In this document: positions 8,324 to 15,727 of the stretch, piece by piece
Layout of the letters: each line of letters opens with the position of its first letter
How positions within the stretch are numbered: the first letter of the stretch is position 1
Assembly: GCA_902826145.1 (NCBI GenBank)
Contig: CADEDT010000019.1
Location: forward strand, 1 to 32,986
Reading direction: 5' to 3'
Length of the DNA stretch: 32,986 nt
Origin: an uncultured Caulobacteraceae bacterium
Lineage (GTDB): Bacteria > Pseudomonadota > Alphaproteobacteria > Caulobacterales > Aquidulcibacteraceae
Translations under genes and position numbers: made by a program
The notes under the pieces: model-generated
Databases searched by the model: none
Seen by the model: the letters and a program-made list of their open reading frames with translations, nothing else
What the model was told of the DNA's origin: nothing

Positions 8324-10174
8324 TCAACTTGCCTCTTCGGCTTCCTCGATCGCCTCAGCGGCCTCTTCGTTGAGCGCCTGCGCTTCGCGGCGCGGCTTCG
8401 TGAACGGCGTCGGCTCCGGCGTCGTCGTATTGTTGCGCCAAAGGCCGCGGCCCGCCTCGATGCCGCCGACGAGTTGCGCCTCGAACCGCTCGGCGTCGCG
8501 CTCGCGTACATCTTCGATCGTGTCGGCGATCTCTAAGTCAGAGAAGCCAAGCTCGCGCAGCACCGCGCCGCTGAACGTGAGCGACGACTCGAAGAGCTCG
8601 CGCAGTTGGTAGTCGACACCAGCCTTCACCAGACGCATCGAATGGCCGCGATCAAAGGCGCGCGCGAATACCTTCGCATGCGGGAATTCGGACTTCACCA
8701 GCGCAACGATACGATCTGTCGTCTCCGGCTTATCCACGCAGATAAGGATTGCCTCGGCGGTGTTAGCCCCCGATGCGCGCAACACATCGAGCCGCGTGCC
8801 ATCGCCGTAATAAATTTTGAAGCCGAAATTCGCCGCGACCTGGATCATCTCCACGTCCGTCTCAATCAGCGAGATGTCGACGCCGCGCGCCAGCAAGGAT
8901 TGGCTGACCACCTGCGCAAAACGGCCAAAGCCGATGAACAGCACGCGGCCGTTGAGGTCGTGCGCCTCCTCGACCCCGTCGAGCGAGACCTTCTGCGCTG
9001 GCGTCAAACGCGCGAGTAAGAGAACTACAATCGGCGTCAGCGCCATCGAGATGATGACAATCGCGGTCATGATCGCCGCGATCCGCGCATCCATGACGCC
9101 CCCCGCCAGCGCCGCAGCGAAGAGCACAAACGCGAACTCGCCGCCTTGCGCGAACAAGGCCGCGCGGCGGATCGACTCTCGATGGTCAGCCTTGAAAGCG
9201 CGGGCCACCAAATAAATGCCAAGCGCCTTCACGGCCATGAATGCGACAACGCCCGCCGCGATCAATTGCCACTCGGCCAGCACTACTGTGACATTGAGCG
9301 ACATGCCGACGCTGATGAAGAACAGCGCCAGCAAGATGCCACGAAACGGCTCCACATCGGCTTCGAGCTGATGCCGAAACACAGAGTCAGAGAGCAGCAC
9401 GCCGGCGAGGAATGCCCCCATCGCCATCGAGAGCCCGCCCAGATCCATTAGCAGCGCGGCGCCAAGCACCACCAGCAGCGCAGCGGCCGTCATCACTTCG
9501 CGCGCGCCCGAGCGCGCAAGGATTCCGAACAACGGGTTCAGCACGTACCGTCCCGCCACCAACACGCTCACAATTGCGCCGACGCCAAGCGCAATGCTCT
9601 GCCAAAGCGGTGGCGCGTCTTCCTGCACGCCCACAGTAAGCCCAGCGATCACCGCGACAGCAGCGAGCAGCGGCACAATCATCAAGTCTTCGAACAGAAG
9701 GATCGATACGTTGCGCTGACCTGCTTCGCTGGATGTCTCGCCCGCGTCGTCCATCATCTTCATGATCACGGCGGTCGATGAGAGCACAAAGCCCGACGCC
9801 CCGATCACCGCAGCAGCCCAAGGCACACCAGCGGCGATGCCGACAAGCGAAAGCAAAACAATGCAGGTGATGACCTGCGCGGCGCCGAGGCCGAATATCT
9901 CTTTGCGCAGCGCCCACAACTTTGCCGGGCGCATTTCGAGACCGATAATAAAAAGGAACATCACCACGCCGAATTCGGCGACATGCAATATGTTCTCCGG
10001 GTCGCGGAAAAGGCCGACGCCAAATGGGCCGATCGCTAGACCCGCCGCGAGGTAGCCAAGCACCGAGCCGAGGCCCAAACGCCGAAATAGCGGCGCCGCG
10101 ACCACCGCCGTCGCCAGCAGAGCGACCGCGTGCTCGAGCCCCAATCCACCGTCGGCCACAGCTTCACCGGCCAT
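8324..10174 (-). CDS. Kef-type monovalent cation:proton antiporter (CPA2) with RCK domain
   Basis: A 616-residue inner-membrane transporter. Residues 13-390 hold about 12 hydrophobic segments with CPA2 signatures: IGPFGVGLF (49-57), FEDLMIVPLL with D163, MAMGAFLAGVLLSDS (250-264) and ALFFISVGMSLN (283-294). An RCK/TrkA-N domain follows from about 409, with the dinucleotide motif GRVLFIGFGRFAQ (409-421), ETDVEMI and YYGDGTRLDVLRASGA. The C-terminal 60 residues are acidic and low-complexity. Family role: NAD(H)- or ligand-gated K+ (or Na+)/H+ antiport. Close resemblance is to KefB/KefC, but glutathione gating cannot be shown here and no KefF/KefG ancillary gene is adjacent. Start ATG 10174 has AAAGG about 7 nt upstream; it diverges from chpT. 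Confidence 0.9.
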   Translation of the reverse strand: MAGEAVADGGLGLEHAVALLATAVVAAPLFRRLGLGSVLGYLAAGLAIGPFGVGLFRDPENILHVAEFGVVMFLFIIGLEMRPAKLWALRKEIFGLGAAQVITCIVLLSLVGIAAGVPWAAAVIGASGFVLSSTAVIMKMMDDAGETSSEAGQRNVSILLFEDLMIVPLLAAVAVIAGLTVGVQEDAPPLWQSIALGVGAIVSVLVAGRYVLNPLFGILARSGAREVMTAAALLVVLGAALLMDLGGLSMAMGAFLAGVLLSDSVFRHQLEADVEPFRGILLALFFISVGMSLNVTVVLAEWQLIAAGVVAFMAVKALGIYLVARAFKADHRESIRRAALFAQGGEFAFVLFAAALAGGVMDARIAAIMTAIVIISMALTPIVVLLLARLTPAQKVSLDGVEEAHDLNGRVLFIGFGRFAQVVSQSLLARGVDISLIETDVEMIQVAANFGFKIYYGDGTRLDVLRASGANTAEAILICVDKPETTDRIVALVKSEFPHAKVFARAFDRGHSMRLVKAGVDYQLRELFESSLTFSGAVLRELGFSDLEIADTIEDVRERDAERFEAQLVGGIEAGRGLWRNNTTTPEPTPFTKPRREAQALNEEAAEAIEEAEEAS

Positions 10175-10289
10175 GAATGAACCTTTTCAAAGAGAAGGCT
10201 CCCATGTGGCGCCAAGTGAGGCGGCTTTGAACCCCCTCCACAGGGCTCGAATCATTTATGTTGTCCGCTTCCCTATTCCGGAGCGCGCC

Positions 10290-10931
10290 ATGATCGAGAA
10301 CACGAAGCTGACCGCGCTTGTCGCTTCCCGCATCTGCCACGACATGGTCGAGCCGATGAGCGCGATCATCCAAGGCCTCGAGATGATCAAGGACGGCGAC
10401 GGCAAGCCGGATCCTGACGCGCTGAATTTGCTGGATCACGGCGTCGGCAAAGCTTGGGCGAAGCTTGAGTTCTTCCGCTTCGCCATGGCTGGCGCGATGG
10501 CCGAGGGCGATAGTGAACTCGAAGAAGGCCACCCGGTCGCGACCAAGCTCTACAGCGTGCTGAAGGCCGATCTCGTCTGGTCGGCTCCCGCGGTGAAAAT
10601 GCCCCGCCCGGCTGTGCGGGTGATCGTCAATTTGTTGCTGATCGCTAACGAATGCCTGCCCCGCGGCGGCAAGGTTGAAATTACGGCATCGAAACAAGGT
10701 GACGTGGGCGAGGTCGTCGTCACCGCCACCGGCCCGCGCGCGAAGCTCAAGGACGCGACACTGCAAGCGCTGAGCGGCCAAGGCGAAGAACTGACCGGCC
10801 ACACCATCCAGCCGACGCTCACCGGTCTGCTCGCGCGCCAAGGCGGCGTCGAGCTTTCTTCACGCGAAACGACCGGCGAGACCGAGAACAAGATTGAGCT
10901 GATCGCGCGCTCGGCAGCGTTCACACTCTAA
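10290..10931 (+). CDS. chpT: ChpT-like histidine phosphotransferase
   Basis: A 213-residue protein resembling ChpT, the dimeric histidine phosphotransferase that relays phosphate from CckA to the cell-cycle regulators CtrA and CpdR in Caulobacterales. The phospho-accepting site is in SRICHDMVEPMSAIIQGLEM, with H17 followed by D18, and the C-terminal part is a degenerate HATPase-like fold without clear ATP-binding boxes, as in ChpT. The start ATG 10290 is preferred over an upstream extension because CGGAG precedes it and the conserved region begins at residue 7. A receiver gene follows 58 bp downstream, with a small hairpin between, and then a CheR-like gene. That the cluster is one operon is inference. 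Confidence 0.88.
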   Translation: MIENTKLTALVASRICHDMVEPMSAIIQGLEMIKDGDGKPDPDALNLLDHGVGKAWAKLEFFRFAMAGAMAEGDSELEEGHPVATKLYSVLKADLVWSAPAVKMPRPAVRVIVNLLLIANECLPRGGKVEITASKQGDVGEVVVTATGPRAKLKDATLQALSGQGEELTGHTIQPTLTGLLARQGGVELSSRETTGETENKIELIARSAAFTL

Positions 10932-10960
10932 CGACACATTAACAAGTTGAGCCGCAGAGT

Positions 10961-10979
10961 TCCGTCGAATTCCGACGGA
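10961..10979 (+). promoter_or_regulatory. Short perfect hairpin in the chpT-receiver intergenic gap
   Basis: Arms TCCGTCG (10961-10967) and CGACGGA (10973-10979) flank the 5-nt loop AATTC. No T-run follows, and the site ends just before the GGAG ribosome-binding region of the receiver gene at 10990. It could be an RNA processing or attenuation element or a DNA-binding dyad. Confidence 0.4.
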
Positions 10980-10989
10980 GCTTGATTCC

Positions 10990-11355
10990 ATGAGACGCTG
11001 CCTTGTCGTCGACGACAGCCGCGTGATCCGCAAAGTCGCGCGCCGCATCCTTGAAGACATGCGCTTCGAGATCGAGGAAGCGGCTGACGGCCTTGAAGCG
11101 CTGCAAGCGTGCCGGCGCAAAATGCCGGACGCGATCCTGCTCGATTGGACGATGCCTGTAATGAGCGGCATCGACTTCTTGAAGCAGCTTCGCCAGGAGC
11201 CCGGTGGCGACAAGCCGACTGTCGTGTTCTGCACCACAGAAAACGACGTCGAACGCATCACCGAGGCGCTGAAGGCCGGCGCCGACGAATACATGATGAA
11301 GCCGTTCGACGGCGACATCCTCCACTCCAAGTTCGCCGAGGCAGGCCTCATCTGA
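10990..11355 (+). CDS. Stand-alone CheY-like response regulator receiver
   Basis: A 121-residue single-domain receiver. The acidic pocket is D8-D9 (VVDDS), the phosphoacceptor D52 (LLDWTMP), the conserved Thr at 82-83 (FCTTEND) and the lysine K104 (MMKPF). There is no output domain, so it should act by protein-protein interaction. Flagellar-motor or adhesion control in the manner of the Caulobacter CheY-like proteins is one option; acting as a phosphate sink in the ChpT relay is another. GGAG precedes the start ATG by about 9 nt. Its stop overlaps the next gene's start by one nucleotide (TGATG), so the receiver and methyltransferase are coupled. Confidence 0.92.
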   Translation: MRRCLVVDDSRVIRKVARRILEDMRFEIEEAADGLEALQACRRKMPDAILLDWTMPVMSGIDFLKQLRQEPGGDKPTVVFCTTENDVERITEALKAGADEYMMKPFDGDILHSKFAEAGLI

Positions 11356-12179
11356 TGCTCAACGACGCCGAAGTCGCGCTGATCGCCCGCGAAGTGAAGA
11401 CGCGCTCGGGCGCGGTGCTGACGCGCGACATGGGCGGCGCCATCGCCATCCGCCTGCAGCCGCTGGCGCGCCGCGAAGGTTTCGCCAGCGTGCCGGAACT
11501 CATCGGCGCGGCGCGCATCCGTGCCGACGGCGCGCTGTGGAACGCCATCGCCGACAATCTCGCGCAAAGCGATACGCGCTTCTTCCGCGACCGCGGCCAG
11601 TTCGAAAAGCTGCGCACGCAGATCATTCCAGCAGCGCTTGCGCGGCGGGCGCATGAGCGCGTGCGGATTTGGTCCGCCGGCTGCGCGACGGGGCAGGAAG
11701 CGTATTCCATCGCGATGATCGTCGATGAGATGCGCAACGATGGGCTGAACCCCGCCGTGGAGATCGTCGCCACCGATCTGTCTGAGCGGCTGCTCGATAA
11801 GGCGCGTGCCGGCCTTTATACGCAGTTCGAAATTCAGCGTGGGCTGCCTATACGCAAGCTGATCGCCTACTTCGAAAGAGCCGGCGATCTGTGGCGCATC
11901 TCCGATCGCTTGCGCGCTGGTGTTCGCTTCGAGAGCTTCAACCTGATGAAGCATCCGGGCCAGCTCGGCCAGTTCGATATCATCATGCTCGCACACGTCC
12001 TGCCCTCCTTCGATCACGAGACACGCATCGATGTGCTGCGCCGCGCGGCCGATGCGCTGACGACGGACGGTGCGTTGGTGTTGGGCGCCGGCGAGACGCT
12101 GCCCGAGGGTTGCGAAAGCTTCACGCTTGAAGGCGGCATCGCACGCAAGACAGCGACGGCACGCGTCGCCGCAGCATAG
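11355..12179 (+). CDS. CheR-like SAM-dependent methyltransferase
   Basis: A 274-residue protein of the CheR family, which methylates glutamates of chemoreceptors using S-adenosylmethionine. A short N-terminal helical domain (to about residue 75) is followed by DTRFFRDRGQF and the SAM-binding motif WSAGCATGQEAYSIAM (about 105-120), then ATDLSERLLDKARAGLY and FDIIMLAHVLPSFDHETR. The last stretch corresponds to the canonical F-D-x-I-x-C-R-N-V-L-I-Y-F segment, but the R-N pair is replaced (L-A-H-V-L-P-S-F), so activity on classical receptors is not certain. The start at 11355 is fixed by the TGATG overlap with the receiver. No receptor (MCP) gene or cheA/cheW lies in the window. Confidence 0.88.
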   Translation: MLNDAEVALIAREVKTRSGAVLTRDMGGAIAIRLQPLARREGFASVPELIGAARIRADGALWNAIADNLAQSDTRFFRDRGQFEKLRTQIIPAALARRAHERVRIWSAGCATGQEAYSIAMIVDEMRNDGLNPAVEIVATDLSERLLDKARAGLYTQFEIQRGLPIRKLIAYFERAGDLWRISDRLRAGVRFESFNLMKHPGQLGQFDIIMLAHVLPSFDHETRIDVLRRAADALTTDGALVLGAGETLPEGCESFTLEGGIARKTATARVAAA

Positions 12180-12233
12180 CGCTTGACGAAACGCTGACTT
12201 CAACGCCTGCTGATCCTCGCCACGAACGCGGGG

Positions 12234-13511
12234 ATGCAAGTGACCACAACGAATGATGCCGCTGCGGCGCCGCGCGCGATGACGCCCGTCAACTTCGCGG
12301 AGTGGAAACGCGGCTGGCGCGTTGTGCTCGGCGCCGCGACCGGCATGGGCACTGGCATCTCGCTCTATCTGCTCATCGCCAGCATGTTCATTCAGCCCAT
12401 CACTGAAGAGTTCGGCTGGTCGCGCGGCGACCTTGGCGTCGGCGGCATGGTTTCCTTTCTCGTCGGAGCCGTCGCGCTGCCAATCATCGGCCGCTTCGTC
12501 GATCGCATCGGGTTTCGCATCATCGCGCTCATCGGCGCAACGGGCCTCGCGACAGTCTATGTAGCCGTGACGATGCAGCCCGGCGTGTATGCGCTCTATC
12601 TTGCGTTCATGGTTGCGGGCGGGATCTTTGGCGGCTGCACCTCCGGCATTGTCTATACGCGGCCCGTGATCGCGACGTTCACGCAGCAGCGCGGGACGGC
12701 GCTGGGGCTGGCGGCGGCGGGCACGTCGATCATGGCGATCCTTGCGCCGCAGGTTTTGTCGCCGATCATCAGTGAGCATGGCTGGCGCGGCGGGTTTTAT
12801 GCGCTTGCCGCGCTCACAGCGTTGATCGGCATGCCGCTGGCGATTGCGCTGATTGGCAGCGCCAAAGAGAAACATGCGTCGGCGGCAGACGATGTCGACG
12901 AAAACGCGCCTAAAGTAGCCGACGTGCCGCTCTCAGCAGCGCTGCGTTCGACGCGGTTTTGGCTGCTGATCGCGGCGATCGCTTGCGTCAACATTCCAGG
13001 CTCCGGCGTGCTCGGCCAGCTTGCGCCGCTTGTCGCCGACACCGGCTTGAGCGAGGGCGAAGTGGCGACCGTGATGTCACTCTACGCCGCTGGCCTCCTC
13101 GCGGGGCGCATTCTCACCGGCTTTGCATTAGATCACCTCCCCGCGCCGCTCGTCGGCGGCTTCATGACTGTCATCCCTGCGATCGGCATCGTGCTGCTGA
13201 TGCAGCCCGAGCCTTCGTTTGCGCTGGCCGCGCTCGCTGTCGCGCTTATTGGCTTGCAGCAAGGCTCGGAAGTTGACCTCTTCGCGTATTTCATCAGCCG
13301 CAATTTCGGCGTGAAGCATTACAGCTCCATCTATGGCGTCGTCGCCATGGCCGGCGCGATGTCGACGGCCGTTGCGCTCGTGATGTTCGGCAAAGTGCAT
13401 GACGCCACCGGCTCGTACGATGTGGCGCTGACCATTGGCGGCGTGCTCTTCGTGTGCGGCGCGCTTGCGTTTCTTGCGATCGGCCGCAGCAAACCAAAAA
13501 GCGCGGGATAA
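12234..13511 (+). CDS. MFS transporter
   Basis: A 425-residue major facilitator superfamily permease with about 12 membrane helices in two halves joined by a charged central loop (KEKHASAADDVDENAPK region, about 214-230). The EEFGWSRGDLGVGG segment after helix 1 and GRFVDRIGFR after helix 2 resemble the MFS_1 monocarboxylate/oxalate-formate-like branch. Substrate not predictable. The start is uncertain: ATG 12234 is immediately preceded by GGGG, too close to serve as its own ribosome-binding site, whereas GTG 12240 has GGGGA at a usable distance. It follows the CheR-like gene after 54 bp on the same strand, and a hairpin plus T-run lies just after it. Confidence 0.9.
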   Translation: MQVTTTNDAAAAPRAMTPVNFAEWKRGWRVVLGAATGMGTGISLYLLIASMFIQPITEEFGWSRGDLGVGGMVSFLVGAVALPIIGRFVDRIGFRIIALIGATGLATVYVAVTMQPGVYALYLAFMVAGGIFGGCTSGIVYTRPVIATFTQQRGTALGLAAAGTSIMAILAPQVLSPIISEHGWRGGFYALAALTALIGMPLAIALIGSAKEKHASAADDVDENAPKVADVPLSAALRSTRFWLLIAAIACVNIPGSGVLGQLAPLVADTGLSEGEVATVMSLYAAGLLAGRILTGFALDHLPAPLVGGFMTVIPAIGIVLLMQPEPSFALAALAVALIGLQQGSEVDLFAYFISRNFGVKHYSSIYGVVAMAGAMSTAVALVMFGKVHDATGSYDVALTIGGVLFVCGALAFLAIGRSKPKSAG

Positions 13512-13530
13512 GCAGCGGTAGCGGGAACAG

Positions 13531-13550
13531 CGCGGACGTATCCGCGTTTT
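13531..13550 (+). terminator. Rho-independent-like terminator after the MFS gene
   Basis: Stem CGCGGA (13531-13536) and TCCGCG (13541-13546) with loop CGTA, followed by TTTT. It ends 7 bp before the next gene's ATG, so that gene's ribosome-binding region (GGAACC) would lie just after the hairpin; it could attenuate rather than fully end transcription. Confidence 0.55.
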
Positions 13551-13557
13551 CGGAACC

Positions 13558-13767
13558 ATGAGCTATCGCATTGAATACGTCCGTGCGACGGAACCGAAAG
13601 TCGTATGTCACGCCCTTGTCGCAGACGCCGACACTCTCGACGACGTCGAAGAAGAAGCTTACGCGCGCTCGGAAGTGCCGCGCGTGCTCTACGGCGCGAC
13701 GGGCTTCGAAATCCACGACACCGATGCGAACGACAGAGTCGTCGCAAGCGTGCGGTTCGACGCTTAG
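13558..13767 (+). CDS. Small hypothetical protein (69 aa)
   Basis: A 69-residue acidic protein, MSYRIEYVRATEPK at its start, an acidic helix (DADTLDDVEEEAYARSE, about 23-39) and a C-terminal beta-like stretch (GFEIHDTDANDRVVASVRF). It has no signal, membrane segment or metal motif. The codon use fits the host and the reading frame ends cleanly before the palindromic repeat. The alternating beta-alpha-beta pattern is coherent for a small folded domain. Function unknown; it may be transcribed from its own promoter or by read-through of the terminator in front of it. Confidence 0.65.
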   Translation: MSYRIEYVRATEPKVVCHALVADADTLDDVEEEAYARSEVPRVLYGATGFEIHDTDANDRVVASVRFDA

Positions 13768-13792
13768 CCATTCCAATGCCTATTGATGCGCC

Positions 13793-13903
13793 CTCGTCAT
13801 TCCGGGGCAATGCGAAGCATTGAACCCGGAACCCAGGGAGTGACGAGCTGTGCGTTGGCCCCTGGGTTCCGGGTCCGCGCTTCGCGCGTCCCGGAATGAC
13901 GAG
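13793..13903. repeat. Cloverleaf-like palindromic repeat (111 bp)
   Basis: Outer arms of 14 bp match perfectly: CTCGTCATTCCGGG (13793-13806) and CCCGGAATGACGAG (13890-13903). Inside is a second perfect 15-bp pair, ACCCGGAACCCAGGG (13824-13838) and CCCTGGGTTCCGGGT (13860-13874), and two small side hairpins, CAATGC-GAA-GCATTG (from about 13808) and CGCG-CTT-CGCG (about 13876). The whole can fold as a branched cruciform. Similar GTCATTCCGGG elements recur between genes in many alphaproteobacteria, as I recall; the second copy in this genome is not in the window. Confidence 0.85.
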
Positions 13904-13919
13904 CGTATGAAACGCAGCC

Positions 13920-14327
13920 TCAGCGCCCGTCATTGGGCTCCGGCCCTTGCAGCAAGTGGATCATGTATTGCTTGCCCGCCTCGGGTGAGCCGCCTGGCAT
14001 GCGGCGCAAAGGCGGCGGCGGGTTCGCGCCGGTGCGCGCGGCGATCTTCGCCATCTCGATGTAGAGATCGCGCTCCTCTTCCCAACGCTGCACGTCCTCA
14101 CTGAACGAGACAAAGCGCTCGAGCCTGCGGCGCAGCTCTTCGCGCACGGCCTCTTCGTCTTCGTAGCCGACCGGCTCACTCGGCTGCGAGAGGAAGCGTT
14201 CGAGCTGTTCGGCCGATTGCGCGGCGACTTTCAGCCAACGCTCGGCGCCAGCGAGATCGCCGCGCTTTGACGCGCGAGCGGCCTGCTTCAAAGCATGCTG
14301 ATTCTGAAAGCGGGGATCTGACGACAT
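13920..14327 (-). CDS. Hypothetical protein, helical, charged (135 aa)
   Basis: A 135-residue, strongly helical, charge-rich protein. The first half (NQHALKQAARASKRGDLAGAERWLKVAAQ) looks like a TPR-like helix pair, followed by an acidic coiled region (EDEEAVREELRRRLERFV), then WEEERDLYIEMAKIAARTG and a Pro-rich tail. No signal peptide or transmembrane segment. The start was placed at ATG 14327, which has AGGAG 5 nt upstream; a GTG two codons earlier overlaps that ribosome-binding site and is unlikely. It is isolated between two palindromic repeats. Function unknown. Confidence 0.7.
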   Translation of the reverse strand: MSSDPRFQNQHALKQAARASKRGDLAGAERWLKVAAQSAEQLERFLSQPSEPVGYEDEEAVREELRRRLERFVSFSEDVQRWEEERDLYIEMAKIAARTGANPPPPLRRMPGGSPEAGKQYMIHLLQGPEPNDGR

Positions 14328-14340
14328 CTGCACTCCTCTC

Positions 14341-14503
14341 GCTCCCCTCGACGGGGAGCTGTCATCGCGAAGCGATGACTGAGGGGTGCGCCCTCATCGC
14401 CTCACACTTTGAACATGGAGGGCGCACCTCCTCCGGCCGCTTTCCGCCTTCGCTGAAGCTACGGCGGACAAGTCAGCGGCCACCTCCTCCATCGAGGAGG
14501 AGG
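14341..14503. repeat. Mosaic of consecutive hairpins (palindromic repeat element)
   Basis: At least five adjacent inverted repeats: GCTCCCC/GGGGAGC (14341-14347, 14353-14359); GTCATCGC-gaa-GCGATGAC (14361-14379); GGTGCGCCCTC/GAGGGCGCACC (14385-14395, 14418-14428); nested GGCCGC/GCGGCC (14435-14440, 14476-14481) enclosing CCGCC/GGCGG; and CTCCTC-catc-GAGGAG (14484-14499). Such blocks are typical of non-autonomous intergenic repeats in alphaproteobacteria. No open reading frame crosses it convincingly. Confidence 0.8.
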
Positions 14504-15075
14504 CAAAAGGCGTGCGTCATCCTTGTTGGCGCGCGCGCCGAAAAAGCGACAGCCGGGACGCGGTGGTTCGCGCCTGACAAATGCGCCGATGGTCTGGCGC
14601 TACCGACGCGGACCACCGCGCCCCGTGATCTGTTTTGCGCCGGCGCCGTCGCGGGAGGTGTTTCACTCCAGGAGGCGGCTCCGCCGGCGGCGTGCGGATG
14701 CTCTGCGTTCGCCGCAAAGCGTCCGGTGCGCTCCCGCGGTTTCTAAACCCCGCGGGCTTCAGCGCTGACGCACGGCCCTCCGCTGTTACGAACACGCGGA
14801 GCGAGCCTGCGCGTTCGGTCTTGGCGGCGCCGTTTCCTCCGCACATCGCGCGAGCCCTTCGCTCGCGTGACGGCCAGCATCTCGTCACTGGCAGGCGGAG
14901 AACATCAGCCCTTCACGCTCAATCACCACGCCCACGCATCGGTTCGAACTAAGGCCGACTGGCCATCAAAGCGGAGCGATGGGGAGAGTTTACGGCTGGC
15001 GGGAAGTGGGTCGGATTTGTTTTCTGCGTTTGCTTTTGTTTCAAGCGCTTGGCGCGGAAGAGCGTTGGATAGAGC
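14504..15075. other. Structured, apparently non-coding stretch of about 570 bp
   Basis: No convincing gene is seen; the frames here give Arg/Pro/Ser-rich translations without ribosome-binding sites. The DNA is full of complementary segments: GCGGTGGT/ACCACCGC (14560-14567, 14612-14619) enclosing GCGCC/GGCGC (14583-14587, 14596-14600); CCCGCGGTTT-ct-AAACCCCGCGGG (14733-14756); CTCCGC/GCGGAG (about 14776-14801); and CGCGAGC/GCTCGCG (about 14848-14866). I have an impression, from memory, that very similar stretches occur between genes in other alphaproteobacteria. It may be a structured RNA or a degenerate mobile palindromic element. Promoters for the neighbouring genes were not identified. Confidence 0.45.
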
Positions 15076-15276
15076 TCAGGTGAATCCGCATGAAAATGAA
15101 AACGGCCTGCCTTCCGCTTCGGCCTCAAGCCGAAGTTGTTCGAAAGCGGCGGTGATCGCCGCGTTGCGAATTTCCCAGCTAAGCTCGGCAAGCCCAGCAG
15201 TCCCAACAAGGCGGGACAGTTGATACAAGACGTCCGCAGAATATTCCGCGACATCGATTGGATGCGGCTCGTCCAT
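15076..15276 (-). CDS. Small hypothetical protein (66 aa)
   Basis: A 66-residue mostly helical protein (ADVLYQLSRLVG, LSWEIRNAAITAAFEQLRLEAEAEG) starting at ATG 15276. The ribosome-binding site is weak (GGGG about 7 nt upstream). Amphipathic helix spacing and ordinary composition argue for a real gene; the short length argues for caution. It lies 59 bp downstream of the Cys-rich small gene on the same strand, so the two may be co-transcribed. Function unknown. Confidence 0.5.
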   Translation of the reverse strand: MDEPHPIDVAEYSADVLYQLSRLVGTAGLAELSWEIRNAAITAAFEQLRLEAEAEGRPFSFSCGFT

Positions 15277-15335
15277 AATCAGACCCCGGACGCCATACTA
15301 CTTTAAATTGCGTCGGCGCCAAGTAGTCGCGAAGA

Positions 15336-15608
15336 TCAAGGCAACCTGCCCCACTCTTTCGGCACGATCGGCAAGGGTTCGTTGCCGCCTCTGGCGCGGA
15401 TGGGCCAATCGGCGACGGCGTGCTTGGCTTTCGCGCCGCATTTGCAGCGGCAGCGCTTGGGAATGTCGGTGATGAGCGTCTCGGCGCCGAAGAGTTTCAG
15501 CGCGTGCGCCGGTGCGAAACGTCTGCGGTTGAGACACGTCCCGCAGCGCACGAGCACGCCGCGCGCGCCGAGCGCGAGTGCTTTCTCAAGTGTCTTTGCT
15601 CCCACCAT
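15336..15608 (-). CDS. Small Cys-rich, probably zinc-binding protein (90 aa)
   Basis: A 90-residue basic protein with VRCGTCLNRRRF (C-x2-C) in the first half and KRCRCKCGAKAKH (C-x-C-x-C) in the second, a spacing suggestive of a zinc ribbon or treble-clef structural site, with Asp/His-rich surroundings. The start was set at ATG 15608, with AGGAG about 8 nt upstream; a longer frame adds a Pro/Arg-rich stretch that looks like read-through of non-coding DNA. Divergent from the Thoeris operon, 119 bp from its likely start. A role in nucleic-acid binding is only a guess. Confidence 0.6.
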   Translation of the reverse strand: MVGAKTLEKALALGARGVLVRCGTCLNRRRFAPAHALKLFGAETLITDIPKRCRCKCGAKAKHAVADWPIRARGGNEPLPIVPKEWGRLP

Positions 15609-15727
15609 GATCGCAGCTCCTGTCCGAGCGCGACCGCATGCGGGTGGGAGGTGGGGATCAGTCGGAGCGCGGCAAGCGGTAAGCCGCTGCCTTGCGCACA
15701 AGTTGCGAATCGCTGAACAAGCAGTGC

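Noticed and set aside
8324..10174. Assigning the antiporter to the glutathione-gated KefC system
   Set aside because: No KefF/KefG-like ancillary gene is adjacent and the glutathione-binding residues cannot be confirmed by eye; kept as a general Kef-type antiporter.
13793..14503. CRISPR array
   Set aside because: Repeats are nested palindromes of differing sequence, with no regular direct repeats or unique spacers, and no cas genes are nearby.
14941..14949. GGTTCGAAC, matching the T-arm of a tRNA, at the end of the structured region
   Set aside because: No acceptor stem, D-arm or anticodon arm with tRNA spacing could be found around it, and no CCA-end context; a chance or mimic sequence.
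14517..14952. Long open frames on both strands in the structured intergenic region
   Set aside because: Arg/Pro/Ser-rich translations without ribosome-binding sites or recognisable folds, and the DNA is dominated by inverted repeats; typical of GC-rich non-coding sequence.
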